Numbered from the stretch's first letter, positions 17,446 through 27,663 are shown. The stretch: DNA of 54,264 nucleotides from Siccirubricoccus deserti (GCF_014283215.1 NZ_JACOMF010000033.1:1-54264), one strand, 5' to 3'. Made by a program: numbers and translations. Notes: generated by a model from the letters alone, not told the origin.

Positions 17446-18984
17446 ATGCGGCAGCGGCGGAACGTGCTTCTCATTGTGGTTGACCAGTGGCGCGCGGACT
17501 TCCTCCCGCAGCTGGGCGCCAGCTTCCTGCGCACGCCGAACCTCGATCGCCTTTGCCGCGAAGGCGTGACCTTCCGCAATCACGTCACCACCACCGTGCC
17601 CTGCGGCCCCGCGCGCGCCTCGCTGCTCACCGGGCTGTACCTGATGAACCATCGGGCGGTGCAGAACACCGTGCCGCTGGATGCACGGCACATGAACCTC
17701 GGCAAGGCTCTCCGCCGCATCGGCTACGACCCGGCGCTGATCGGCTATACCACGACAACGCCCGACCCGCGCACCACCGGCCCGCGCGACCCGCGCTTCA
17801 CCTATCTCGGCGATCTGATGGACGGCTTCCGCAGCGTCGGCGCCTTCGAGCCGACGATGGACGGCTATTTCGGCTGGCTGGCGCACCAGGGCTACACCCT
17901 GCCGGAGCGCCGTGAGGATATCTGGCTGCCAGCCGGAGAGGATGCGGTGCCCGGCGCGACGGACCGGCCCTGCCGCATCCCGGCCGAGCTTTCCGACACC
18001 GCCTATTTCACCGACCGCGCGGTGACCTACCTGAAAGGTGTCGGCGACAAGCCGTGGTTCCTCCATCTCGGCTATTACCGGCCGCACCCGCCCTTCATCG
18101 CGCCCGCCCCCTACAACCGCATGTACCACCCGGCCGAGATGCCGGGGCCGGTGCGCGCGCCGCGCTGGCAGGACGAGGCACGGCAGCATCCGCTGCTGGA
18201 GTTCTACCTGCAGGGCATCGGCCAGGGATCCTTCTTCCACGGCGCCGGCGGTGCGGTGACGGCGCTGGATGAGGCCTCGGTGCGGCTGATGCGCGCCACC
18301 TATGCCGGGCTGATGAGCGAGATCGACGACAATCTCGGCCGCGTCCTCGATTATCTGGATGAGACCGGGCAGTGGGAGGACACCATGGTGGTGTTCACCT
18401 CCGACCATGGAGAGCAACTCGGGGACCATTGGCTGCTCGGCAAGATCGGCTATTTCGACGAGAGCTTCCGCATCCCGCTGGTGGTCAAGGATGCCGGCTG
18501 CACGGTACGCGCCGGTGCGGTCGAGAGTGCCTTCACCGAGAGCGTCGACCTGATGCCGACCATCCTCGAAGCCCTCGGTGGCACGATTCCGCGTGCCGTC
18601 GATGGCGCCTCCCTGCTGCCGCTGCTGCAGGGCGGCCCCCCGGCCGGCTGGCGCGACGCGTTGCACTACGAGTACGACTTCCGCGACATCTTCTACTCGC
18701 AGCCCGAGACGAAGCTTGGCCTGCACATGGATGAAAGCAGCCTCTGCGTCATTCAGGATGCGCGGTTCAAATACGTGCATTTCGCGGCGCTGCCGCCGCT
18801 GTTCTTCGACCTGGAGCGTGACCCGCACCAGTTCACCAACCTGGCGGAAAGCCCGGCGCATGCCGGCCTGGTGAAGGAATACGCGCAGCGCGCCCTGTCG
18901 TGGCGGCTGCGCCATGCCGAACGCACGCTCACCGCCTTTCGCGCCACGCCGCAAGGTCTTGAGGACCGAGGGACCCCAGCATGA
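17446..18984 (+). CDS. Sulfatase / phosphonate monoester hydrolase family enzyme
   Basis: A 512-residue alkaline-phosphatase-superfamily hydrolase. It has the formylglycine motif C-x-P-x-R (VPCGPARASLLTG, Cys53), where the cysteine is oxidised to formylglycine. It also has the N-terminal metal ligand in 'LLIVVDQWRAD' (Asp13) and the second metal site 'FTSDHGEQLGDHW' near residue 320. The absence of a signal peptide and the 'RPHPPFIAPAPYN' block fit the cytoplasmic phosphonate monoesterase/arylsulfatase branch. It heads the operon, and its stop overlaps the start of a peptide-type binding protein (ATGA). It probably cleaves a sulfate or phosphonate ester brought in by that transporter (inference). 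The maturing enzyme is not adjacent; the formylglycine-fold protein at 41427-43013 looks non-catalytic. Confidence 0.92.
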   Translation: MRQRRNVLLIVVDQWRADFLPQLGASFLRTPNLDRLCREGVTFRNHVTTTVPCGPARASLLTGLYLMNHRAVQNTVPLDARHMNLGKALRRIGYDPALIGYTTTTPDPRTTGPRDPRFTYLGDLMDGFRSVGAFEPTMDGYFGWLAHQGYTLPERREDIWLPAGEDAVPGATDRPCRIPAELSDTAYFTDRAVTYLKGVGDKPWFLHLGYYRPHPPFIAPAPYNRMYHPAEMPGPVRAPRWQDEARQHPLLEFYLQGIGQGSFFHGAGGAVTALDEASVRLMRATYAGLMSEIDDNLGRVLDYLDETGQWEDTMVVFTSDHGEQLGDHWLLGKIGYFDESFRIPLVVKDAGCTVRAGAVESAFTESVDLMPTILEALGGTIPRAVDGASLLPLLQGGPPAGWRDALHYEYDFRDIFYSQPETKLGLHMDESSLCVIQDARFKYVHFAALPPLFFDLERDPHQFTNLAESPAHAGLVKEYAQRALSWRLRHAERTLTAFRATPQGLEDRGTPA

Positions 18985-20600
18985 TCGACCGCCGCAGCCT
19001 GCTCACCGGTGCAGCCCTGGCCGCCGGCCTGCCCCGCTTCGCCATCGCCCAGGCCGACCAGCGCCCCGCCATCACCATCGCGGTGCAGAAGATCAGCAAC
19101 AGCAACACGCTGGAGCCGCTCCGCGAACAGTCCAATGTCGGTGAGCGGGTGCTGATCACCTCGCTCTGGGAGGGGATGCTCGGCCGCGACTATGGCCGCG
19201 AGCTGCAGACCATTCCCGTGCTGGCCACCGAGACGCGACGCATCAGCGACAGGGTGGTGGAGCTGAAGCTGCGCCAGGGCGTGCGCTTCCACAATGGCGA
19301 TGAGCTGACCGCCGAGGATGTCGCCTTCTCCTTCGGCAACGACCGCATGTTCGGCCCAGGCGGCCCGAACAGCAGCGCCACCATCCGCGTCGGCGAGGCG
19401 AATCCCGGCCGTGCCGGCAAGGAGCTGCCGATCGAGGTTCCGGCCGTCGCCAACCGCAGCTTCCCCGGTTTCGAGCGCATCGAGGTGGTGGACAAATACA
19501 CCGTCCGCTGGGTGAATCGCACGCCGGACGTGACGCTGGAGGGCCGCATGACCCGCTCCAGCGCCGAGATCGGCAGCCGCCGCGGCTTCGCCGAGGCCGC
19601 GACCTGGCTCGACTGGGCGCGCAAGCCGATCACCACGGGCCCCTACAAGGTGGCCGAGTTCCGCGCCGACCACTCGCTGACGCTTGTCGCACACGACGAG
19701 TACTGGGGCGGCAGGCCGCCGCTGCGGCAGCTTCGCTTCGTCGAGGTGCCGGAGGTTGCCTCCCGGGTGAACGGCCTGCTCTCCGGCGAATACCACTTCG
19801 CCTGCGACATCCCGCCCGACCAGATCGCCGGCATCGAGCGCAACCGCGCCTTCGAGGTGCAGGGCGGCACCATCCCGAACCACCGGCTGACGGTGTTCGA
19901 CAAGCACCATCCGCTGCTGGCCGATGCCCGCATCCGCCGCGCCTTCACCCATGCGATCGACCGTCAGGCGATCGTCGACAGCCTCTGGGCCGGCCGCACC
20001 ACCATCCCCCGCGGGCTGCAGTGGGAGTTCTACGGCGACATGTATCAGGCCGACTGGAACGTGCCGCGATACGATCTGGCGGAGGCCCGTCGCCTGCTGC
20101 GCGAGGCCGGCTACAAGGGCGATCCGATCCCCTACCGCCTGCTCAACAACTACTACACCAACCAAACCGCGACGGCGCAGATCCTGGTCGAGATGTGGCG
20201 TGCGGCCGGACTCAACGTGCAGATCGAGATGAAGGAGAACTGGTCGCAGATCCTGGAGCGGACGCCGACCCGCGCGGTGCGGGACTGGTCCAACAGCGGC
20301 TTGTACAGCGATCCGGTCTCCTCCCTTGTCAACCAGCACGGCCCGAACGGCCAGCAGCAGCAGGTCGGCGAATACGCCAATGCCGAGTTCAACGCGCTCT
20401 CGGTGCAGCTGGAGACCAGCACCGACCGGGCGAAGCGGCGGGCGATGTTCCGCCGCATGCTGGAGATCGCCGAACGCGAGGATCCGGCCTACACCGTGCT
20501 GCACCGGAATGCGACCTTCACCGCGAAGCGCCGCGAGATCCGCTGGAAGGCGGCGCCGGCCTTCGCGATGGACTTCCGCGCCAACAACTGGGGCGCCTGA
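18981..20600 (+). CDS. ABC transporter substrate-binding protein, peptide/nickel type (SBP_bac_5)
   Basis: A 539-residue family 5 binding protein with a Tat-like leader (IDRRSLLTGAALAAGL, cleavage near AIAQA at ~24). The usual family blocks are present: 'LKLRQGVRFHNGDELTAEDVAFSF' near 95, 'RAFTHAIDRQAIVDSLW' near 320, and a C-terminal 'KRREIRWKAAPAFAMDFR'. The start overlaps the sulfatase stop by four bases (ATGA), so the two are translationally coupled. This ties the importer to the hydrolase. Family 5 proteins bind peptides but also sugars, nickel and opines, so a sulfated or phosphonylated ligand is possible but unproven. Confidence 0.92.
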   Translation: MIDRRSLLTGAALAAGLPRFAIAQADQRPAITIAVQKISNSNTLEPLREQSNVGERVLITSLWEGMLGRDYGRELQTIPVLATETRRISDRVVELKLRQGVRFHNGDELTAEDVAFSFGNDRMFGPGGPNSSATIRVGEANPGRAGKELPIEVPAVANRSFPGFERIEVVDKYTVRWVNRTPDVTLEGRMTRSSAEIGSRRGFAEAATWLDWARKPITTGPYKVAEFRADHSLTLVAHDEYWGGRPPLRQLRFVEVPEVASRVNGLLSGEYHFACDIPPDQIAGIERNRAFEVQGGTIPNHRLTVFDKHHPLLADARIRRAFTHAIDRQAIVDSLWAGRTTIPRGLQWEFYGDMYQADWNVPRYDLAEARRLLREAGYKGDPIPYRLLNNYYTNQTATAQILVEMWRAAGLNVQIEMKENWSQILERTPTRAVRDWSNSGLYSDPVSSLVNQHGPNGQQQQVGEYANAEFNALSVQLETSTDRAKRRAMFRRMLEIAEREDPAYTVLHRNATFTAKRREIRWKAAPAFAMDFRANNWGA

Positions 20601-20604
20601 GCGG

Positions 20605-20785
20605 ATGCTGGCACGCCGTCTCGCACCGGGGGCGGCGGCCGCCCTGGCGCTGCCGCGGCTGGTGGCGGCGCAGAAGATCGCCGACCCCGACATGCTCGAC
20701 GTAGCCCATTCCACCGGCAAGCGCCGCGACATCCACTGGCACGCGGCGCAATCCTTCCTCATGGGTTTCCGGCCGGGCATTTGGA

Positions 20786-20793
<8 letters not shown>
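20605..20793 (+). pseudogene. Relic of a second peptide-type binding-protein gene (leader joined to the C-terminal tail)
   Basis: A 62-codon frame begins with a secretion leader (MLARRLAPGAAAALALPRL, cleavage near VAAQ). Within 20 residues it passes into KRRDIHWHAAQSFLMGFR. The latter aligns with the C-terminal end of the gene just upstream, KRREIRWKAAPAFAMDFR, and with the usual end of family 5 binding proteins. About 470 residues in between are missing, so this is an internally deleted paralogue. It is still in frame and overlaps the next ATPase gene by eight bases, so it may still be translated and help couple the operon. It could alternatively be read as a tiny secreted protein. Confidence 0.7.
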
Positions 20794-21747
<954 letters not shown>

Positions 21748-21751
<4 letters not shown>

Positions 21752-22800
21752 GGCCCGCCCCGCTGCTGCAGGCCGAGGGGTTGGTCCGCCGCTATTGGAT
21801 GCGCCGCGGCGCCTTCGGCCGGGCGGCCGAGGTGCGCGCAGTGGACGGCATTTCCCTCACCCTGGAGCGTGGCCGTACGCTCGGCCTGGTGGGCGAAAGC
21901 GGCTGCGGCAAGACGACCACTGCCAGGCTGGTGCTGGGGCTGGAAGCGCCCGATGCCGGCAGGGTCAGCGTCGAGGGGCAGGCGATGCCGCCGCCCGGCA
22001 CGGCGGCTTGGCGCGCTATGCGGGCGCGGATGCAGATGGTGTTCCAGGATCCGCTCGGCGCACTCGACCGCCGCATGCCGGTCGGAGCGCAGATCGCCGA
22101 GCCGCTCGAGATCCACGACATCGGCGACCGCGCCGCCCGCCTCGCGGCGCTGCTGCGCGATGTCGGCCTGCGGCCGGATCTGGCCGCGCGCTACCCGCAT
22201 GAGCTTTCAGGCGGCCAGCGGCAGCGGGCGGTGCTGGCCCGCGCCCTGGCGACCGACCCGGCGCTGCTGGTCTGCGACGAGCCGATCAGCGCGCTCGACG
22301 TTTCCATCCAGGCGCAGGTGATGAACCTGCTGGTCGAGCTGCAGGCGCGCCGCGGCATGGCTATCCTTTTCGTTAGCCACGACCTGCGCGCGGTGCGGCA
22401 GGTGAGCCACCGCGTCGCGGTGATGTATCTCGGCCGCATCGTCGAGGAGGGTGAGCCGGATGCGGTGCTGCACGCGCCAGCGCACCCCTATGCCCAGGCC
22501 CTGGTCTCGGCCATCCCGCACCCCGGCCGGCGCCCAGCAGGGTTGCATCCGCGCATCCTGCTGCAGGGCGACCCGCCCAATCCGGCGGACCGACCGAGCG
22601 GCTGCGCCTTCCATCCGCGCTGCGCCGCCGCCGTCCCGCGCTGCGCCACCGACGATCCCTTGCTGAAGCCGAGGGCGGGCGATGGCCGCCGCGTCGCCTG
22701 CCATGTGGCGCATGGCGAGGCGGAGGCGCCGTCCGACGCCGGCAATCCCGCACGGCGTGACGGGCTGGGTCGGCTGGTCGCCGCACCGAGGGCGGCCTGA
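21748..22800 (+). CDS. Peptide-type ABC transporter ATP-binding protein (DppF/OppF-like)
   Basis: A 350-residue ATPase, the second of the pair. Walker A is GESGCGKTT, followed by 'VFQDPLGALDRRM', signature LSGGQRQR, Walker B 'LLVCDEPISALD' and 'FVSHDLRAV'. It has the DppF-type N-terminal insertion (RRYWMRRGAFGRAAE) and the cysteine-bearing C-terminal domain ('SGCAFHPRCAAAVPRC'). The GTG at 21748 is chosen because it overlaps the previous stop (GTGA) and starts directly with the ABC domain. The frame is open upstream only by chance. About 25-30 extra residues at the C-terminus (EAEAPSDAGNPARRDG...) are not conserved. Confidence 0.93.
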
Positions 22801-23729
22801 TGCTGCGTTTCCTCGGCTTTCGCCTGCTGCGCGCCGCCGTCACGATCGTGATGGTCGTCACCTTCGCCTTCGTCGTCCTGCGGCTTTCCGGCGATCCCGC
22901 CCAGATCATCATGGGCGCCGATGCCCCGCCCGAAGCCGTCGCTGCCTTCCGCCGCGCCTGGGGGCTGGAGGAGCCGCTCTGGGTGCAATACCTGCGCTAC
23001 TTCGGCGCCATCCTCGGCGGTGACCTCGGCCGTTCGATGCGCGACGGCCGCGAGGCCATTGCGCTGGTGGGGGAACGCATCCCGGCAACCCTGGCGCTGA
23101 CCGTACCGGCGTTGCTGATCAAGCTCGGCATCGGCATCCCGGCCGGCATCACCGCTGCACTGCACCGCAATTCCCTGCTGGACAGGGCGGTCATGATGCT
23201 GGCGGTCGCCGGCTTCACCGTCCCTTCCTTCGTGCTCGGCCTGCTGCTGGTGCTGGTCTTCGCGGTCCAGCTCGGCTGGCTGCCCTCCGGTGGGCAGGAG
23301 AGCTGGAAGCATGCCATCCTGCCCATCGTCACCATGGGCATCGGCGGAGCCGCGGTGCTGGCACGCTTCACCCGCAGCGCGATGCTGGAGGTGCTGGGCC
23401 AGCCCTATATCCGCACCGCCTCCGCCAAGGGCGTTCCCTGGCGCGCCGTGATCTGGGGCCATGCCCTGCCGAATGCCGCCATCCCGACTGTCACCATCGT
23501 CGGCTTCATGGTGGGCAGCCTGATCGCCGGTGCCGTGGTGGTGGAGAGCGTCTTCTCCTGGCCCGGGGTCGGACGGCTGCTGGTGGTGGCGGTGGCGAAC
23601 CGCGATCTTGCGGTGGTGCAATGCATCCTGTTGCTGGTCGCCGCCACCATGGTCACCGCGAATCTGGCGGTGGACCTGCTCTATGGCGCGCTCGACCCCC
23701 GCCTTCGCACCCAGCCGAGGGGTGCCTGA
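22800..23729 (+). CDS. Peptide-type ABC transporter permease (DppB/OppB-like)
   Basis: A 309-residue inner-membrane permease with six helices. It begins with the DppB pattern of one helix followed by the 'LRLSGDPA' periplasmic loop. The EAA loop is near residue 205 ('YIRTASAKGVPWRAVIWGHALPNA'), and the closing helices contain 'VVESVFSWPGVGRLLV'. The ATG overlaps the preceding TGA by one base. It forms the heterodimeric channel with the next gene product. Confidence 0.94.
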   Translation: MLRFLGFRLLRAAVTIVMVVTFAFVVLRLSGDPAQIIMGADAPPEAVAAFRRAWGLEEPLWVQYLRYFGAILGGDLGRSMRDGREAIALVGERIPATLALTVPALLIKLGIGIPAGITAALHRNSLLDRAVMMLAVAGFTVPSFVLGLLLVLVFAVQLGWLPSGGQESWKHAILPIVTMGIGGAAVLARFTRSAMLEVLGQPYIRTASAKGVPWRAVIWGHALPNAAIPTVTIVGFMVGSLIAGAVVVESVFSWPGVGRLLVVAVANRDLAVVQCILLLVAATMVTANLAVDLLYGALDPRLRTQPRGA

Positions 23730-23731
23730 GC

Positions 23732-24601
23732 ATGTCCGATATTGCCCTGCCTGCCGCGCTGCGCCCCACTGCGCCGCGGCGCTCGCTGCCGCCGCTGGTG
23801 CTGTTCGCCATCGCCTGGCTGACGCTGGTGCTCGGCATCGCAGTGCTGGCGGATGCGGTGGCGCCCTACGCCTACACCGCGCTCGACCTGCGCAACCGGC
23901 TCTCGCCGCCGATCCTGTTTGGCGGTACCTGGCTGCATCCTCTTGGCACGGACGAGCTGGGGCGGGACGTGCTCTCGCGCCTGATCTTCTCCATCCGGAT
24001 GAGTTTGCTGATCGCCTTCGGCGCTACCCTGGTCGGCGCGCTCATCGGCACCTCGCTTGGCTTCCTGGCGGCGCATTTCCGAGGCCTGGTCGAGCAGATG
24101 GTGCTGGCGCTGGTGGATTTCTCGGCCAGCCTGCCCTTCCTGATTCTGGCTTTGGCGGTGCTGGCCTTCTTCGGCAATTCGCTGCCGCTCTTCGTCGCCC
24201 TGCTTGGGCTGCATGCCTGGGAGCGCTACGCCCGCATCGCCCGGGGCTTGGCCATTAGCGCCAGCACCCAGGGCTATGCCGCCGCGGTTCGGCAGCTCGG
24301 CGCCACGCCCCGGCGCCTTTACCTCCGGCACGTGCTGCCGAATATCGCCTCGACTCTGATTGTCTCGATGACCCTGGCCTTTCCCGAGATCATCCTGCTG
24401 GAAAGCGGATTGTCCTTCCTTGGTCTCGGCGTGCAGCCGCCGGCGACCTCCCTGGGATCGATGGTGGGATATGGGCGGGAGTATCTGACGCGGGCGCCGT
24501 GGATCCTGCTGTCGCCGGCCGTGGTCATTGTTCTCACGACCTTCTCGGTCTCAATGCTCGGCGACTGGCTGCGCGATCGGCTCGACCCGACACTTCGGTA
24601 G
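23732..24601 (+). CDS. Peptide-type ABC transporter permease (DppC/OppC-like)
   Basis: A 289-residue permease of the DppC type. It has an N-terminal helix, then the 'HPLGTDELGRDVLSRLIF' signature around residue 70 and an EAA loop near 180 ('GYAAAVRQLGATPRRLYLRHVLPN'). It ends in 'GDWLRDRLDPTLR', the family's usual C-terminus. The ATG two bases after the DppB-like stop is used. It is the last gene of the sulfatase/importer operon; an IS481-type element begins 37 bases later. Confidence 0.94.
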   Translation: MSDIALPAALRPTAPRRSLPPLVLFAIAWLTLVLGIAVLADAVAPYAYTALDLRNRLSPPILFGGTWLHPLGTDELGRDVLSRLIFSIRMSLLIAFGATLVGALIGTSLGFLAAHFRGLVEQMVLALVDFSASLPFLILALAVLAFFGNSLPLFVALLGLHAWERYARIARGLAISASTQGYAAAVRQLGATPRRLYLRHVLPNIASTLIVSMTLAFPEIILLESGLSFLGLGVQPPATSLGSMVGYGREYLTRAPWILLSPAVVIVLTTFSVSMLGDWLRDRLDPTLR

Positions 24602-24638
24602 GCCGATCCGCGGGCCTTGCCGCGTGTAGGTGCCTAGC

Positions 24639-25217
24639 TGTTTGCCCCCAAGGTTTGATGGTGCAGTCTTCCAGCATGCGTGGAACGACGCGCTATGGGC
24701 CAGGTTCAACATGGGAGCGCCACAACGACTGCGGCGGTCCGTCGAGCGATGCAGCATCGTCAAGAGAGCCTGAGAGGGCTCGCCAGGCGCTACGGGATCA
24801 ACCCGAAGACGGTAGCCAATGGCACGCCCTTCACCGAACCTGGCGGCGGTGGCTGGACACCCGAGGACATCCGGCAAATGCCGGCTCGGAGCGAGCCGTT
24901 CCTCTGTCACGCCTTCGAGTTTGCCTGTGCCGAGCTCAACATCGAGCACAGGCTGACCAAGCCTCGACATCCATGGACAAACGGTAAGGTCGAGCGCATG
25001 AACCGCACCATCAAGGACGCGACCGTCAAGCGGTTCCACTACCAGAGCCGCGACCAGCTCCGCCAGCACCTCGCCGACTTCGTCGCCGCCTACAACTTCG
25101 CCCGTCGGCTGAAGACCCTACGGGGCCTCACGCCCTGCGAAGCCATCTGCAACGCCTGGACGGAAGAGTTGTCCAGATTCATCCATGACCCGCACCATCA
25201 AATCCCGGGACCAAACA
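24639..25217 (+). mobile_element. Internally deleted IS481-type element with both terminal inverted repeats
   Basis: A 579-base element bounded by imperfect inverted repeats. The left end starts TGTTTG and has TTTGATGGTGC further in (24639-24664). The right end (25192-25217) is its mirror, closing with CAAACA. With one flanking base on each side, 22 of 27 positions match. TGT...ACA ends are usual for IS481. Inside is a transposase whose N-terminal HTH is joined directly to the last third of the DDE domain. I see no target duplication: the flanks TGCCTAGC and GAATCAAA differ. The element cannot move by itself but could be mobilised by a full-length relative. Confidence 0.78.
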
Positions 25218-25258
25218 GAATCAAACTTATCACGCATCGGAAACATACCTTTGCGTAG
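24695..25258 (+). pseudogene. IS481-family transposase with a large in-frame internal deletion
   Basis: A 187-codon frame. Residues 1-40 (MGQVQHGSATTTAAVRRA... SLRGLARRYGINPKTV) are the HTH of IS481-type transposases. The next residues (NGTPFTEPGGGGWTPEDIRQM) belong just after the second catalytic aspartate of the full protein. The rest keeps the segment with the third acidic residue (GKVERMNRTIKDATV) to the C-terminus. Roughly 140-180 residues, including both catalytic aspartates, are gone, yet the frame is preserved. The usual C-terminus (HQMPGLN-like, here HQIPGPN) falls in the right inverted repeat. The frame then runs about 40 bases into flanking DNA, adding a non-native tail. Confidence 0.85.
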
Positions 25259-25576
25259 CTTCTCTCGGGCCAGAAGGGCAATGCGCATCTGTGCTTCTTC
25301 GCACAAGCGCCGTAGCAGCTACAGTCTGCGCCACGCCGCCGTTGAGAAGGTCATACAGAGTGCCGGGACATTGCAGTATGCCATGCACCCCAACGCGTTG
25401 CTCCCCCTGGCTGACGCCCGCTGGGCAGAGGTTTAGTCGTTGAAATTTCGCCGTCGTGCCGCCCTTGCGAGCGTTATTGCCGTCACCATGGACCCAAGTA
25501 CGCCCTGGCTGCGCGGGCGATAAGTAGAGCTCTCAGCGGCCCGCGCAAGGGCAGTCAGCCGTGTCGCATGCCCCCA
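25219..25576. other. Intergenic stretch after the IS481-type element, no supported gene
   Basis: About 360 bases of lower GC content between the element's right end and the RlpA-like gene. The frames on both strands are short and have no protein character. I see no terminator or promoter strong enough to list. Confidence 0.5.
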
Positions 25577-26101
25577 TCAGTTTGGCGCCTCGGCCAGTTC
25601 GACCGGCGTGACCTCGACTGGCGCGACGCCCTGCATGAGCATCCCTAGATGCTCGGCGAGACGCGGGCTCAGGTCGATGATGCGGCCACGTACAAAGGGA
25701 CCACGATCCTCGACGGTGGCCGTCGCGGAGCGGCCATTGCCGAGATTGGTGACCAGCACCTTGGTACCGAAGGGCAGCGTCCGGTGGGCCACCGAGGTCG
25801 AGCGAGGATCAAAGCGGCGGCCATTGGCCATCCGGCGGCCGTTGAACTCCGAGCCATAGTAGGACGCGTCGCCCAGTTGCTGCTCGCCGAGCGGACGCAC
25901 CCACTGTCCGTCCATCGGTGACGCCGTCCCCACAAGCTGCACGATCCGCGGCGGCGGCGCGGCCTGTTCAACCGGCTCTGCATCGGGTGTCACCACACTG
26001 GCAGTGGATGGTACCAGGTCAACTCGTGGCGCACAGGCGACGGTGAGGGACAGCAAGCCCAATGTGGCGCAGAAGGCCGTACGCCGGGCAACGGACCGCA
26101 C
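25577..26101 (-). CDS. rlpA: RlpA-like septal ring lipoprotein (double-psi beta-barrel), no SPOR domain
   Basis: A 174-residue protein with a lipoprotein-type leader (ARRTAFCATLGLLSLTVAC, lipid-bearing Cys) and a double-psi beta-barrel at about residues 75-165. The core blocks are 'GDASYYGSEFNGRRMANG', 'SVAHRTLPFGTKVLVTN' and 'VEDRGPFVRGRIIDLS'. The Asp/Arg of the DRGP motif and the AHRTLP motif are typical of RlpA lytic transglycosylases, which cut naked glycan strands. The C-terminal SPOR domain of E. coli RlpA is absent, as in many alphaproteobacterial copies. The GTG at 26101 follows GGAGGAGG by about ten bases and decides the start; a longer frame opens at a TTG 51 bases earlier. The neighbours are an IS remnant and an orphan binding protein, so the setting looks accessory. 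Confidence 0.85.
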   Translation of the reverse strand: MRSVARRTAFCATLGLLSLTVACAPRVDLVPSTASVVTPDAEPVEQAAPPPRIVQLVGTASPMDGQWVRPLGEQQLGDASYYGSEFNGRRMANGRRFDPRSTSVAHRTLPFGTKVLVTNLGNGRSATATVEDRGPFVRGRIIDLSPRLAEHLGMLMQGVAPVEVTPVELAEAPN

Positions 26102-26419
26102 TAGGCGGCAACCTCCTCCTGCGGCCTCCCGCGACGTGCGGCAAATTTCCAACGGCCACGCGATGAAATTCTCGGGCGGCGATCAAACACCATGCGGCGC
26201 TTCTCCTTCGGCTTTCTCGTGGCCCGACGGCATATCCGGAACGCAGTTGTCGAGGCGGTGCCCACTGGGGATGGCAGGGCACAGATGGCTTGCATCGCTC
26301 TACGGGAATAGCAGTCAGGCACGTATGACGTGCTGCACGTGGCAACCCGGCACAATGCATTGGCGATGATCAGTATACGATCATCGCGAACATGGCAACC
26401 AAATGCCCCGGTCGCTGTA
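26102..26419. other. Intergenic stretch between rlpA and a Bug-type gene
   Basis: About 318 bases. The part next to 26101 holds the GGAGGAGG ribosome site of rlpA. No convincing frame is seen on either strand, and no hairpin worth listing. The rlpA promoter should be here. Confidence 0.5.
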
Positions 26420-27406
26420 TCAGTCCGATTTGATTCCGGCGTCGCGGATGATTGGCTCCCATTTGGCCATCTCGGCCTGCAGCCAGTTCGCCGTGCTTTC
26501 AGGTGTGCTGTCGGTGCGCACCTGCATGGCCAGGTCCTCGAGCCGTTTCTGGACCGCAGGCTCAGCCACAACGCGGTTGATAACGCCATTGAGCTGCCGC
26601 ACCACAGCCTCGGGCGTAGCCTTCGGCATGAGCACCATATGCCAAGTATAGGCCTCATAGTCCGGTAGGCCCTGCTCTTTGAAGGTCGGCACGTCCGGCA
26701 ACTGCGGCAGGCGGCGCTCGGAGCTGACCGCAAGAGCCCTCACCTCGCCCCGCTGCACGTATGGCAGGGTGTTGTTGGCGACGTCCAGCATCATGGAAAC
26801 GGTACCGTTCAACAGATCCGGCATGGCTGCGGCTGACCCACGATAGGGGACGTGCATCACCTTCAGCCCGCCGGATTGGCGCAGGAACAGCTCCGAGGCC
26901 AAGTGCAGTGCGCCACCATTGCCTGAGCTGCCGTAATTGTACTTGCCAGGAGCATCGCGGTAGAGCCGGATCAGATCCTGAAGGTCTTTCACCGGCAGGT
27001 CCTTGTTCACCATCAGGACCATCGGGATCTGCCCAACCAGCGCCACGGGTGCGAAGTCCGCTACCGGATCGAAGGGCAGCTGCGGGAAAAGCGGCCGCAG
27101 CACCGCGTGGGAAATGGTGGTGTAGAGGATTGTGTGGCCGTCGCGTGCCTTCGCAACCACGTCCGTGCCCACCACCACGCCCGCGCCGGTGCGGTTCTCT
27201 ACCACGGGTCGCTGCGGCAGAACCTTCGCCAGCTCCTCTGCCAATAGGCGAGCCGGAATGTCAGTTGGTCCACCGGGGGCGTAGGGCACAACGATGCGGA
27301 GCGGCTGGGCCGGCCAGTTGGACACCGGCTGCGACCACGCAGGCGCGGCGGCCAGGGTTCCGAAAGGTAGAGATCCGGCAAGGCCAAAGAACGTGCGGCG
27401 GTGCAT
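26420..27406 (-). CDS. Tripartite tricarboxylate transporter substrate-binding protein (Bug family)
   Basis: A 328-residue Bug/TctC protein. It has a Tat-like leader (HRRTFFGLAGSLPFG, cleavage near AWSQ at ~26). The first-domain block 'LRIVVPYAPGGPTDIPARL' and 'VVENRTGAGVVVGTDVVAKA' are family hallmarks. The ligand loop 'YGSSGNGGALHLASELF' and 'HVPYRGSAAAMPDLLNG' follow. These proteins bind citrate, other carboxylates or amino acids in the periplasm and pass them to TctAB. No tctA/tctB is nearby, so this is an orphan of the kind found in large numbers in Acetobacteraceae and Burkholderiales. The ligand is unknown. Confidence 0.92.
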   Translation of the reverse strand: MHRRTFFGLAGSLPFGTLAAAPAWSQPVSNWPAQPLRIVVPYAPGGPTDIPARLLAEELAKVLPQRPVVENRTGAGVVVGTDVVAKARDGHTILYTTISHAVLRPLFPQLPFDPVADFAPVALVGQIPMVLMVNKDLPVKDLQDLIRLYRDAPGKYNYGSSGNGGALHLASELFLRQSGGLKVMHVPYRGSAAAMPDLLNGTVSMMLDVANNTLPYVQRGEVRALAVSSERRLPQLPDVPTFKEQGLPDYEAYTWHMVLMPKATPEAVVRQLNGVINRVVAEPAVQKRLEDLAMQVRTDSTPESTANWLQAEMAKWEPIIRDAGIKSD

Positions 27407-27663
27407 AACTGATCCTCTGGCTGGTCATGTGGTTCGAACAGGTGACAACGGCGCGAAAGGCCACCGGTGCCCACAGCTTCCGATCGTCGCACCCCTGCGG
27501 AGGACCACTCCTCCCGGCTGCGCCAGAACTGTGCTAAAGTACCAAATGCTCGCCCCCCCTACGGCGCTGATGCAGAAGGGCATGCAACAGGACGGTGCTA
27601 GGCACGCGCAGCCACGACAGCGCAGAGGCCCTGCCTCTAAAGTCTTGACCTAAATGTGTAAAA

